Assembly: GCA_002305075.1 (NCBI GenBank)
Contig: DBQC01000006.1
Coordinates: 483 to 17,911 of the forward strand
Length of the DNA stretch: 17,429 nt
Source: Ruminococcaceae bacterium UBA1404
GTDB lineage: Bacteria > Bacillota > Clostridia > Oscillospirales > Ruminococcaceae
Direction: 5' to 3'
The notes beneath the pieces are model-generated. The model had not been told where the DNA came from and made no database searches. It saw nothing but the letters and a program-made list of their open reading frames with translations. The translations under genes were made by a program, and so were the position numbers. This document shows positions 6,457 to 13,421 of this stretch, piece by piece (position 1 is the first letter of the stretch; each line of letters begins with the position of its first letter).

Positions 6457-6504
6457 ACGGGGGACCCCGGGCTGTTCCGCAGCCGGGATCCCCCGTTTTG
6501 TTTT
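6457..6504 (+). terminator. Terminator after the oadB-oadG-like pair
   Basis: A GC-rich hairpin (ACGGGGGA ... TCCCCCGT, 6457-6496) with an inner GGGCTG/CAGCC extension is followed by TTTTGTTTT. It overlaps the last codon of the convergent fliB-like gene. Confidence 0.85.
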
Positions 6505-7537
6505 AGCCAAAAAGCCGCTTCAGGTTTTCCGCAGAAAACGCGGGCGACTCATGCAGCGCGCGCAGCATATCCTGCATGTTTTCGGCGCTGTATTCCACCT
6601 GCTTTGAATAGTCCTTCGTGCAGACGATGCGATCCCACGGCGTAAACGCGCCGGTATCGCGCAGGCAACGCGCATTCATCAGCCCGATGAACCAGACGCT
6701 GACGGCGCAGAAATTGACGCGCGCCGAAAGGTTCCCCTCCAGCACGCCGCGTGTGAAGTGGCGGTACAGGAAATAGACGAGCAGGTTCTCATAGCCGCCA
6801 TCCACCTCGTCGAGATTGACCTCCAGCGAAGCGTCGTCGAGCAGGCGGACGTAATCCGGCCACGCATCGTCGTACGGCTCGAGCGCCTCCATCACCTGCA
6901 AAAGCGCGCTGCGGGTATTCCCCGCCGCGCCCGGCACAGCATCCGCCGGCGCAGGCTTTTTCAGCAGCTCGCGGTGCACGCGCACGCCGAAGTCGATCAG
7001 CCGATGCATGCGGACGCGCAAAGGCAGCGAGCGGTCCTGCACAAGGTGGAAGGCCTCGTCGCGCAGGCGGAAAATCCGCATCCCGCTGTCCGGCACCGTT
7101 TCCGCGTCCGAAAGCTCGCCCACGGTTGTCGTGATGAATGTAATCGGCTCCGTTTGCTCAAAAAGCAGACGGCACGCCTCCTCACAGCACAGGCCGACGC
7201 CCATCTCCATGCGGTCGCCGAGCTGCTCGTAAAACCGCGGGTGCTCGCGGCAGATCTCGCACAGGCCGTCTTCGCCCAGCGTCTGGATCACCTCGCACAG
7301 GTTGTCGTCCGTCAAAAACGGGCAGCGCTCCTCGTCGGTGAGGCGAAAGCAGGCCATGCCGTCCGGCAGTTCCTCAATCTGCTCGCGCAGGCGTTCGCCA
7401 AACGCACCCTCGAGCTCCTCATAATACGCTTTCGTATCGGGGTCAATGTCGATCTCCCAGCCCGCGCAGCACGTATCGCTGCATGCAGCCGCCGTGCAGC
7501 GGAACCGGTCGTAAAAATTTGGTTTGATAAATTTCAT
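6503..7537 (-). CDS. FliB-like (flagellin lysine-N-methylase-type) cysteine-rich protein
   Basis: A 344-residue protein matching what is usually annotated as flagellin lysine-N-methylase (FliB). It opens with MKFIKPNFYDRF and carries twelve N-terminal cysteines (14, 19, 23, 24, 63, 72, 81, 93, 96, 117, 118, 122), including CSDTCCAGW, CEICREHPRF and GLCCEEAC, likely metal or Fe-S ligands. The remainder is helical with no recognisable domain. Salmonella FliB methylates flagellin lysines, but orphan copies like this one are common in clostridia and no flagellar gene is nearby, so the true substrate is uncertain. AGAAGGA lies 5-6 bases before ATG 7537. The LacI-family gene ends 32 bases upstream on the same strand, so the two probably form an operon. 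Confidence 0.75.
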   Translation of the reverse strand: MKFIKPNFYDRFRCTAAACSDTCCAGWEIDIDPDTKAYYEELEGAFGERLREQIEELPDGMACFRLTDEERCPFLTDDNLCEVIQTLGEDGLCEICREHPRFYEQLGDRMEMGVGLCCEEACRLLFEQTEPITFITTTVGELSDAETVPDSGMRIFRLRDEAFHLVQDRSLPLRVRMHRLIDFGVRVHRELLKKPAPADAVPGAAGNTRSALLQVMEALEPYDDAWPDYVRLLDDASLEVNLDEVDGGYENLLVYFLYRHFTRGVLEGNLSARVNFCAVSVWFIGLMNARCLRDTGAFTPWDRIVCTKDYSKQVEYSAENMQDMLRALHESPAFSAENLKRLFG

Positions 7538-7569
7538 CGTTTCCTTCTTTACACCTGTTTCGTGATTTT

Positions 7570-8637
7570 TCAGGGCGCAGGCGAAACATCCGGCGGCGGC
7601 AGCTCGATGCCCGAACGCAGCACGGAATGCAGGTGCGTCTCAATCGTTTCGCGCGTCGGCTCGGGCAGCTTGCCCTCGCAAAGCGTGCGTTCCATAAGCA
7701 GGTTGGCCGCAGACGTCGCGATCACAAGCGTGCCGGGCGTATAGTTGACGTAGTAGCCGTACGCCTGCAGGGCGCCGTCGTCATCCAGCCCGGTGAGAAA
7801 GATATCCTCCGGCACCCGCAGGCCGGCCGACGCGATGATGCGCATCATCGACGCATCCCAGCCCTTCGAGAAATTGATGATCGCTTTAGGCGGGTTTTTT
7901 CGGCTGACGATTTCGCGCAGGAACGACTCCCGCTTTTCCCACGCCTCGATCGGCACAAGCATGCGGTTTTCCTCGGGCACGACCACGCCAAATTCCCGGC
8001 AGGCCGCCTCGAACGCCCGCAATCGCTGGCGGCCCGGCGCGTAGACGGGCGGATCCGCCATATAGGCGATGTTGCGCCAGCCATGCGCGAGGACCTCGCG
8101 CGTAGCCTCATAGCAGGCGCCAAAATTGTCGATGTATACGCCGTCGCACTGAATGCCCGGCAGCTCGCGGTCCACGCAGACGACCGGCGTCCCGCTGCGG
8201 CGGATGCTGTTCAGGTACTCGGCGTTGTTGCCGTCCCGGCCATCCACCGGCGTGATGAACAGCGCGGCAATCTGATACGAAAGCAGGTCGTCGATCAGGC
8301 GACGCTCGCGCTCGGCGTTCGCATCCGAATTGCACAGCAGCAAGCGGTAGTCATACTGCTCGGCAATGCGGTCCGCTATGTAAAACAGTTCACTGAAAAA
8401 CGACGCAAAAATCTGCGGTACAATGACGCCGATGATGCGCGACCGCGATTTGGACAAACCCACGGCAATGGCGCTCGGCGAATAATCGAGCAGTTCAACC
8501 GCACGCTGGACGCGCATCCTCGTTTCATCGCTCACGTATCCCGTTTTGTTCAGTACGCGCGACACCGTGGATTGCGATACACCGGCCTGCTGCGCCACGT
8601 CGCGTATGGTTGCCTTTGCCATGCTTTTTTCCCCCAT
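7570..8637 (-). CDS. LacI/GalR-family transcriptional regulator
   Basis: A 355-residue repressor-type protein. An N-terminal helix-turn-helix (IRDVAQQAGVSQSTVSRVLN, about 11-30) and hinge helix (LDYSPSAIAVGLSKSRSR, 50-67) are followed by a periplasmic-binding-protein-like effector domain (IIGVIVPQ through TGLDDDGALQAYG). The family senses sugars or related metabolites. ATG 8637 has AGGAG 6 bases upstream; a second in-frame ATG at 8622, behind GGGGG, is an alternative and would give 350 residues. The gene is divergent from the 49-residue membrane peptide, with two strong promoters between them, so this regulator may control both sides. The regulated pathway is not apparent from the neighbours. 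Confidence 0.9.
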   Translation of the reverse strand: MGEKSMAKATIRDVAQQAGVSQSTVSRVLNKTGYVSDETRMRVQRAVELLDYSPSAIAVGLSKSRSRIIGVIVPQIFASFFSELFYIADRIAEQYDYRLLLCNSDANAERERRLIDDLLSYQIAALFITPVDGRDGNNAEYLNSIRRSGTPVVCVDRELPGIQCDGVYIDNFGACYEATREVLAHGWRNIAYMADPPVYAPGRQRLRAFEAACREFGVVVPEENRMLVPIEAWEKRESFLREIVSRKNPPKAIINFSKGWDASMMRIIASAGLRVPEDIFLTGLDDDGALQAYGYYVNYTPGTLVIATSAANLLMERTLCEGKLPEPTRETIETHLHSVLRSGIELPPPDVSPAP

Positions 8638-8691
8638 TATACTCTCCTCAAAGCCGTGCGCTTCCAGCGCGCGGCAAGGCCTCAGAACTAT

Positions 8692-8720
8692 ATGATATAT
8701 GCTTTTTGGCGGACTGTCAA
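8692..8720 (-). promoter_or_regulatory. Promoter of the LacI-family/fliB-like unit
   Basis: Minus-strand perfect TTGACA (8715-8720), 17-base spacer, TATCAT (8692-8697); a near-consensus sigma-A promoter. Confidence 0.8.
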
Positions 8721-8748
8721 GAAAACCCTTGCAATGTTTGAAAAAGAT

Positions 8749-8777
8749 TTGACTTTTCACAAAAACTTGGGTATGAT
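8749..8777 (+). promoter_or_regulatory. Promoter of the 49-residue peptide gene
   Basis: TTGACT (8749-8754), 17-base spacer, TATGAT (8772-8777); near-consensus sigma-A, 29 bases beyond the divergent promoter. Confidence 0.8.
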
Positions 8778-8853
8778 AGAGGTAAATCCATGCGCTGTGC
8801 AGCAGGGCAAAACACGGAAGTGAATCGACAGGCAGAAAGGACGGTTTCAGTTT

Positions 8854-9003
8854 ATGAAAAGCTTGAGTAAAGTGCTCACCATCATCGGCTGCATCACGGC
8901 GGCCGTTGCCATCATCGCTGCGGCTTTCGCCGTTTTCTCCTATTTTGACAAAAAGAAGCAGGACGCGGAACTCGAGGAATACCTGGAGGGCTCCATTCAG
9001 TAA
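8854..9003 (+). CDS. 49-residue single-pass membrane peptide
   Basis: A short gene encoding MKSLSKVLTIIG, a transmembrane helix (about 7-30, rich in Ile and Ala), then a charged tail FDKKKQDAELEEYLEGSIQ. The single helix with few lysines before it and an acidic tail after it suggests a small membrane-anchored protein; clostridia encode similar short peptides of unknown role. Support for a real gene comes from its own near-consensus promoter (8749-8777), AAAGGACGG about 9 bases before the ATG, and a strong terminator directly after the stop. It is divergent from the LacI-family gene and may be its target. I do not recognise a named family. Confidence 0.72.
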   Translation: MKSLSKVLTIIGCITAAVAIIAAAFAVFSYFDKKKQDAELEEYLEGSIQ

Positions 9004-9015
9004 TCCGTTTCCTTT

Positions 9016-9047
9016 CCCCGCACGGCCAGACGGTGCGGGGATTTTTT
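9016..9047 (+). terminator. Terminator of the 49-residue peptide gene
   Basis: CCCCGCAC (9016-9023) pairs with GTGCGGGG (9033-9040), followed by ATTTTTT. It starts 12 bases after the stop codon. Confidence 0.9.
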
Positions 9048-9065
9048 ATGTTTTGCCCCGCGCGC

Positions 9066-9101
9066 AAAAAAGCCGGCCGCCCGCCTGTGGGGCAGCCGGC
9101 C
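9066..9101 (-). terminator. Terminator of spoVAE
   Basis: Minus strand: arms GCCGGC (9095-9100 and 9072-9077) with inner GCCC/GGGC pairing, followed by TTTTTT (9066-9071). It lies 18 bases past the spoVAE stop. Confidence 0.85.
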
Positions 9102-9118
9102 TTCGCGCGGCGCGTCTT

Positions 9119-9475
9119 TTAGGATTTATCCCCCGGCTTTGCAAAGAGCGCGGCGAGATAGCCGAAAAACACCGCCGCGGCAATGCCGGCGGCCGCAGCT
9201 GTGACGCCGCCGGTGAACACCCCGAGCAGGCCTTTTTCCTCCACGGCCTGGCGCACGCCCTCCGCCAGCAGATACCCAAAGCCCGAGAGCGGCACGGTAG
9301 CGCCGCAGCCGGCGTAATGGACAAGCGGCGCGTACCAGCCCAGCGCGCCGAGCAGCACACCGCCCGTCACATAAAGCACCATGATGCGCGCCGGCGTCAG
9401 CTTCGTCAGATCAATCAGAAGCTGGCCGAGCACGCAGATCAGGCCGCCAACCACAAACGCACGTACATATTCCAA
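9119..9475 (-). CDS. spoVAE: Stage V sporulation protein AE
   Basis: A 118-residue membrane protein closely matching SpoVAE (SpoVAEb). Recognisable blocks are GGLICVLGQLLIDLTKLTPAR, the glycine-rich GATVPLSGFGYLLAEGV and EKGLLGVFTGG. SpoVA proteins form the channel that loads dipicolinic acid into the forespore and releases it at germination. The start is TTG at 9475: AAAGGAGG lies 9-10 bases upstream and the first downstream ATG is out of frame. Unlike the usual spoVAC-spoVAD-spoVAE order, the gene stands alone here; its upstream neighbour is divergent. No sigma-G promoter was clear to me. This is the best evidence in the window that the organism forms spores. Confidence 0.92.
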   Translation of the reverse strand: MEYVRAFVVGGLICVLGQLLIDLTKLTPARIMVLYVTGGVLLGALGWYAPLVHYAGCGATVPLSGFGYLLAEGVRQAVEEKGLLGVFTGGVTAAAAGIAAAVFFGYLAALFAKPGDKS

Positions 9476-9506
9476 AACCGGATACCTCCTTTTGCTGTTC
9501 CGACGC

Positions 9507-9524
9507 TCCGGGCTTCCGCCCGGA
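9507..9524. repeat. Perfect GC hairpin between spoVAE and ldhA-like gene
   Basis: TCCGGGC (9507-9513) and GCCCGGA (9518-9524) pair perfectly around TTCC. No T-run follows on either strand, so it is not a typical terminator; it may be a leader structure. Confidence 0.5.
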
Positions 9525-9531
9525 AGCTTCT

Positions 9532-9579
9532 TCTGTAGTCTGCGCGGAATAGCGCGGTTTATCCGGCACAGACTACAGA
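9532..9579. repeat. 11-bp inverted repeat upstream of the D-LDH gene
   Basis: TCTGTAGTCTG (9532-9542) and CAGACTACAGA (9569-9579) are perfect inverted arms separated by 26 bases, ending 28 bases before the ldhA-like start. It may be a paired operator or a leader stem; I found no convincing promoter for the downstream gene, and it could lie within this element. Confidence 0.6.
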
Positions 9580-9607
9580 CAGAAAATCATGCTGGAGGTT
9601 TGCATCC

Positions 9608-10645
9608 ATGAAAAAAATCGCCTTTTTTGACACCAAGCCGTACGACCGCACCTGGTTTGATGCGCTCGGTACAAACTACGAAATCACCTACTTCGAGGAA
9701 AAACTCAACCACCACACAGCCAAATTCACCGACGGGTTCGATGCGGTGTGCGCTTTCGTCAACGACCGCGTGAACGCGCTCGCCATCGAGCGTCTGTACA
9801 ACAACGGCGTGCGGCTCATCGCAATGCGCTGCGCCGGCTACAGCAACGTGGATGTGAAGGCCGCGTTCGAAAAGCTGCACATCGTGCGCGTGCCGGCCTA
9901 TTCGCCGCACGCGGTCGCCGAGCACACGATGGGTCTGCTGCTCACGGTGAACCGCCGCCTGCACAAGGCCTACAACCGCACGCGCGAATTCAACTTCAGC
10001 ATCGTCGGCCTGACGGGCACCGACCTGTACGGCAAAACCGTCGGCGTGATCGGCACCGGCAAAATCGGCCGGGCATTCGTCGACATTTGCCGGGGCTTCG
10101 GGATGCGCGTGCTCGCTTACGACAAATTCCCGGCCAAGGACAGCGGCCTCGAATACGTGCCGCTCGAAACGCTTTTGCGCGAAAGCGACGTCATTTCACT
10201 GCACTGCCCGCTCACGCCGGATTCCCACCACATTCTGGGCCGCGACGCTTTCTCCAAGATGAAGAAGGGCGTCTTCATCCTCAACACCTCGCGCGGCGCG
10301 CTGATTGACAGCGAAGCGCTGCTCGATGCGCTCAACAGCGGCATTGTGCGCGGCGCGGGCCTCGACGTGTACGAAGAGGAAGCCAACCTCTTCTACGAGG
10401 ACCGCTCCGACACGATGATTCAGGACGATACGCTCGCGCTGCTCGTCTCGCGCCCGAACGTCATCCTCACCTCCCACCAGGCGTTCCTGACCGAGGAGGC
10501 GCTGCACAACATCGCCGAGGAAACCATCAAGAATCTCGACGCGTTTTTCTCCGGGGCGCCGCTGGAAAACGAGATCTGCTACCTGTGCGACCGCGAAAAA
10601 GCCGGCAAGGACTGCCGGAAAACGCGGAAATCGCGCTGCTTCTGA
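9608..10645 (+). CDS. ldhA: D-lactate dehydrogenase (LdhA-type D-2-hydroxyacid dehydrogenase)
   Basis: A 345-residue NAD-dependent enzyme reducing pyruvate to D-lactate, closest to the E. coli LdhA type. The Rossmann motif GTGKIG is at 149-154 with Asp172 for the NAD ribose; catalytic Arg229 (NTSRGALID), Glu258 (GLDVYEEE) and His290 (SHQAFLTEEAL) are all present, and the LdhA-specific block LFYEDRSDTMIQDD follows the Glu. TGGAGG lies 9 bases before ATG 9608. The C-terminal tail (DREKAGKDCRKTRKSRCF) is basic and cysteine-containing, longer than usual. It converges with the rhodanese gene with only 7 bases between. An inverted repeat sits just upstream. It would regenerate NAD+ in fermentation. 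Confidence 0.92.
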   Translation: MKKIAFFDTKPYDRTWFDALGTNYEITYFEEKLNHHTAKFTDGFDAVCAFVNDRVNALAIERLYNNGVRLIAMRCAGYSNVDVKAAFEKLHIVRVPAYSPHAVAEHTMGLLLTVNRRLHKAYNRTREFNFSIVGLTGTDLYGKTVGVIGTGKIGRAFVDICRGFGMRVLAYDKFPAKDSGLEYVPLETLLRESDVISLHCPLTPDSHHILGRDAFSKMKKGVFILNTSRGALIDSEALLDALNSGIVRGAGLDVYEEEANLFYEDRSDTMIQDDTLALLVSRPNVILTSHQAFLTEEALHNIAEETIKNLDAFFSGAPLENEICYLCDREKAGKDCRKTRKSRCF

Positions 10646-10652
10646 GCCACGC

Positions 10653-10973
10653 TCACCACTCGATGCCGTACGGCCAGCCGGCGAGACTGCCGAGGTCGTA
10701 GACGCGGCGATAGCCGAAAGCGAGGAGCTTTTCCGCCGCCAACCGGCTGCGCTGGCCGCTGCGGCAATAGACAAGCACCGGCGTATCGACATTCGGAATC
10801 TGCGCGGCGGCCGTTTCCCGCGTGATGCTTCCCACCGGGAAGAGGCGCGCGCCCTTCGCGTGCCCGAGATTATACTCTTCCTCCTCCCGCACATCGAAAA
10901 GCAGTCGGTTCGGCTCGTTCTCCAAAATGGCCTCGGCTTCCTCAAAGGAAATTTTCCTGTACTTCTGATCCAT
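10653..10973 (-). CDS. Single-domain rhodanese-like protein
   Basis: A 106-residue single rhodanese domain. The active-site loop CRSGQRS (Cys70) and the earlier LLFDVREEEEYNLGHAKGA, with the conserved Asp-Val-Arg, define the family; length matches GlpE-type proteins. Such proteins carry sulfane sulfur as a persulfide on the cysteine and pass it to acceptors such as cyanide, thiols or thioredoxin. ATG 10973 is chosen, with AAAGGA about 12 bases upstream; an upstream TTG at 11003 is possible but has no support. The gene has its own promoter and converges with ldhA. No partner gene is evident. Confidence 0.88.
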   Translation of the reverse strand: MDQKYRKISFEEAEAILENEPNRLLFDVREEEEYNLGHAKGARLFPVGSITRETAAAQIPNVDTPVLVYCRSGQRSRLAAEKLLAFGYRRVYDLGSLAGWPYGIEW

Positions 10974-11025
10974 GGATATTGCACGTCCTTTCCTGCGGCG
11001 CAAACGGTTCTGCGCCGCCCACTAT

Positions 11026-11054
11026 AGTATATGCACCGCAACCGGCGCGCCCAA
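11026..11054 (-). promoter_or_regulatory. Promoter of the rhodanese gene
   Basis: Minus-strand TTGGGC (11049-11054), 17-base spacer, TATACT (11026-11031), located just after the terminator of the upstream dehydrogenase gene. Confidence 0.55.
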
Positions 11055-11077
11055 AGCAGGCGCCCGCGCGGCAATCG

Positions 11078-11115
11078 AAAAGGCGCAGACGGATTCGCTC
11101 CGTCTGCGCCTTTTT
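11078..11115. terminator. Terminator of the LDH/MDH-family gene
   Basis: GGCGCAGACGGA (11082-11093) pairs perfectly with TCCGTCTGCGCC (11099-11110) around TTCGC. On the minus strand it is followed by TTTT, and on the plus strand by TTTTT. It ends 24 bases past the dehydrogenase stop. Confidence 0.9.
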
Positions 11116-11138
11116 CAGGCTTTGTCTGCGCCGTCCGA

Positions 11139-12083
11139 TCAGATATTGACCTGATGGATGATTTCCTTGAGGCATGCGGCGCTCTTTCTCAGGGATTCCT
11201 GCTCCGCGTCAGTCAGCGGCAGAAGGATCTTGCTCTCGGCGCCCTTATGGCCGACGATATTCACGAGGCTGAGGCACACGTCGTCGATGCCGTACTCGCC
11301 GTTGAGCATCGTGGAGACGGTCATCGTGGTGTCAATGCCGGTGAGGATGCACTTGACGATGTGGCAAACCGAAACGGAAACCGCATAGAACGTCGCGCCC
11401 TTACGCTCGATGACGCGGCCACCGGACTTGCGCACGTACTTCTCGACCTCGGCATAGTCGAGCACCGGCATGATGTGGTCGGCCGTGGCAATCGAATTGT
11501 GGTAGTCCTTGACCGGGATGTTCGAGATGTTCGCGAGCGACCACGGGACAAACGAGCTGTCGCCGTGCTCACCGAGCACATACGCGTGGACGTTCAGCTG
11601 GTTGATGGAGTAGTACTCCGCCAGACGCGCACGCAGGCGGGCGGTATCGAGAATGGTACCGGAGCCGATGATGTGGGACTCCGGCAGACCGGAACATTTG
11701 CAGAACGTGTAGGTGAGGATGTCGACCGGGTTGCTGACGATGAGATAAATCGCATCGGGCGCGTAGCGCGTGATTTCGGGAATAATGCTCTTGATGACGT
11801 TGACGTTTGTCTGCGCAAGGTCGAGTCTCGACTGGCCCGGCTTTCTCGCAACGCCGGAGGTAATGATGACGATGTCGGAATCCTTGCTGTCCGCATAGCT
11901 GCCCGCATAGATGGCGCACGGACTGCAGAACGGCGTGCCCTGACGAATGTCGAGCGCTTCACCCAGCGCCTTGTTGTTGTTGATGTCAATCATGACAATT
12001 TCAGAAGCCAGGCCCATAACAGTCAGCGTGTAACCAATGGTTGCGCCGACGCTGCCGCTTCCGATGACGGTGATTTTATTCAT
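11139..12083 (-). CDS. L-lactate/malate dehydrogenase family protein (Arg at specificity site)
   Basis: A 314-residue NAD-dependent dehydrogenase of the LDH/MDH superfamily. It has the dinucleotide loop GSGSVG (8-13), NAD-ribose Asp33, catalytic Asp147/His173 (ILDTARLR, GEHGDSSFVPWS) and substrate Arg86 and Arg150. It would usually be annotated L-lactate dehydrogenase, but the mobile-loop residue that is Gln in LDH (Q102 in classical numbering) is Arg80 here (GVARKPGQSRLDL), as in malate dehydrogenases, and the Thr246 position looks like Val. The substrate, pyruvate or oxaloacetate, is therefore open. ATG 12083 fits the family start MNKITVIG; GTG 12095 with AAAGG 5 bases upstream is an alternative. 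A near-consensus promoter and a strong terminator make it monocistronic. Confidence 0.85.
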   Translation of the reverse strand: MNKITVIGSGSVGATIGYTLTVMGLASEIVMIDINNNKALGEALDIRQGTPFCSPCAIYAGSYADSKDSDIVIITSGVARKPGQSRLDLAQTNVNVIKSIIPEITRYAPDAIYLIVSNPVDILTYTFCKCSGLPESHIIGSGTILDTARLRARLAEYYSINQLNVHAYVLGEHGDSSFVPWSLANISNIPVKDYHNSIATADHIMPVLDYAEVEKYVRKSGGRVIERKGATFYAVSVSVCHIVKCILTGIDTTMTVSTMLNGEYGIDDVCLSLVNIVGHKGAESKILLPLTDAEQESLRKSAACLKEIIHQVNI

Positions 12084-12149
12084 ACTCTGATTCACCCTTA
12101 CCTTTCAGCGTTAGACTCTGCACAGCGTTGCCGTGCGTATTTTTATATT

Positions 12150-12178
12150 ATTATAGAGGATTCCCGCAGATAAATCAA
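12150..12178 (-). promoter_or_regulatory. Promoter of the LDH/MDH-family gene
   Basis: Minus-strand TTGATT (12173-12178), 17-base spacer and perfect TATAAT (12150-12155). Confidence 0.8.
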
Positions 12179-12226
12179 GGGGTTTCGCCCGCATTTGTCA
12201 ATTCTTTATCAAATGGGACAGCGCCC

Positions 12227-12255
12227 TTGATTCACCGGCGCGCGCATGCTATGCT
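12227..12255 (+). promoter_or_regulatory. Candidate promoter of the GNAT gene
   Basis: TTGATT (12227-12232), 17-base spacer, TATGCT (12250-12255) preceded by TGC, giving an extended -10. Confidence 0.5.
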
Positions 12256-12286
12256 ATATCCAAACACAGAAAGGAGTGCATCCCCG

Positions 12287-12739
12287 ATGGATTTTCGCAT
12301 TCGAAAAGCCGCCCCCGCAGACGCCGAGGCGCTGTGCGACCTGTACCTGTATCATCTCGTGCAAACGCCGCCCGAAGATCCGCAAAATCTGGCGTTGTGG
12401 CGCGAAAAGCTGTCCCGCTTCGCCGCAGACCCCCACTACCACATTCTGGTGGGTGAAACGGGCGGCGCCGTGGTTTCCACGGTTACGCTCGTCCTGGTGG
12501 AAAACCTGACGCACAACCTGCGCCCCTACGCGCTGATCGAAAACGTCGTGACGCATCGCGCGCACCGCGGGAAGCACTACGCCTCCGCGCTTATAAACCG
12601 CGCCTGCGCCATCGCCGCCGAAAACAACTGCTATAAGGTCATGCTGCTGACCGGCTCCAAACAGGAGAGCACGCTGCGGTTCTACGAAAACTGCGGCTTT
12701 GACCGGCACGCCAAAACCGCTTTTCTGCGCCGGCTTTGA
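12287..12739 (+). CDS. GNAT-family N-acetyltransferase
   Basis: A 150-residue acetyltransferase. The acetyl-CoA pyrophosphate loop is RAHRGKHYASALI (91-103), preceded by IENVVTH and followed by VMLLTGSKQESTLRFYENCGF, the usual motif B with Tyr. The family transfers an acetyl group from acetyl-CoA to an amine; the substrate is unknown. AAAGGAG lies 10 bases before ATG 12287. The frame is open further upstream, but that part overlaps the promoter. It ends 3 bases from the convergent flavodoxin-type gene, with no terminator between them, so the two transcripts probably overlap. Confidence 0.88.
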   Translation: MDFRIRKAAPADAEALCDLYLYHLVQTPPEDPQNLALWREKLSRFAADPHYHILVGETGGAVVSTVTLVLVENLTHNLRPYALIENVVTHRAHRGKHYASALINRACAIAAENNCYKVMLLTGSKQESTLRFYENCGFDRHAKTAFLRRL

Positions 12740-12742
12740 GCG

Positions 12743-13360
12743 TTACCGGATAAAATTGGTGGCCACACGCGGCTCCTGTTCGGGCAGGCCGATCTGCGCC
12801 TTGCCGAGCGCAATGCTCCCCAGCAGAAACGCCATGTTGCGCCCGAGCGTGCGCATCACCTGCATGCCCTCAAGGTCCTGCCGAACCTCCTCGGGCGTAT
12901 TGCCGTGCACGCTGTTCCAATACTGGCTGGAGACGACCGGCATGCCGGAAATTGTGAAATACTTGTTCAACTCGTCGAAGCTGGCGCTTGCGCCGCCGCG
13001 TCGGCAGCTGACGACCGCCGCGCCCACCTTCATCGTCTTGTCAAACGGCGTGCTGTAAAACAGGCGGTCCAAAAAAGCGATCAGGCTGCCGTTGGCCGAA
13101 GCGTAGTAGACCGGTGAGCCGACGACGAGACCATCCGCCGCCTCAAATTTCGGCGCCGTCTCATTGACGAGATCGTCGAACACACAGCGGCCAAGCCCAT
13201 TGCACCGGTTGCACGCGATACAGCCCTGCATCGCCTTTGCGCCGATGTGGATCATTTCCGTTTCCACGCCCGCCGCGTTCAGCGCCTTTTCCACCTCGGA
13301 AAGCGCCGTGAAGGTGCAGCCGTTTTTGCGCGGACTGCCGTTGACCAAAAGAACTTTCAT
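12743..13360 (-). CDS. Flavodoxin-family NAD(P)H-dependent FMN reductase with Cys cluster
   Basis: A 205-residue flavoprotein. The FMN phosphate loop is GSPRKNG (8-14), and GSPVYYASANG (81-91) and VSCRRGGASAS (about 117-127) line the flavin site. GCIACNRCNGLGRC (Cys47, 50, 53, 59) resembles the cluster region of iron-sulfur flavoproteins, although here it may only partly bind iron. Such proteins shuttle electrons from NAD(P)H or ferredoxin to small acceptors. ATG 13360 has AAGG 7 bases upstream. The leader shares a 20-base repeat and a 12-base ribosome-site box with the next gene upstream, suggesting common control. Confidence 0.85.
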   Translation of the reverse strand: MKVLLVNGSPRKNGCTFTALSEVEKALNAAGVETEMIHIGAKAMQGCIACNRCNGLGRCVFDDLVNETAPKFEAADGLVVGSPVYYASANGSLIAFLDRLFYSTPFDKTMKVGAAVVSCRRGGASASFDELNKYFTISGMPVVSSQYWNSVHGNTPEEVRQDLEGMQVMRTLGRNMAFLLGSIALGKAQIGLPEQEPRVATNFIR

Positions 13361-13372
13361 GTTGATACCTTA

Positions 13373-13384
13373 CCTTTCCGCCGC
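13373..13384 (-). repeat. Shared ribosome-site box, copy 1
   Basis: Minus-strand GCGGCGGAAAGG, 12 bases before the flavodoxin-type gene; identical to 14162-14173 before the concanavalin-like gene. Confidence 0.6.
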
Positions 13385-13421
13385 GCTCGCCGGCGCCCGT
13401 GGGACAGTAGCCCGGGCCGGT

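Noticed and set aside
7627..8823. Long plus-strand frame opposite the LacI-family gene
   Set aside because: No domain pattern; it is the reverse of a clearly recognised regulator and runs through both promoters.
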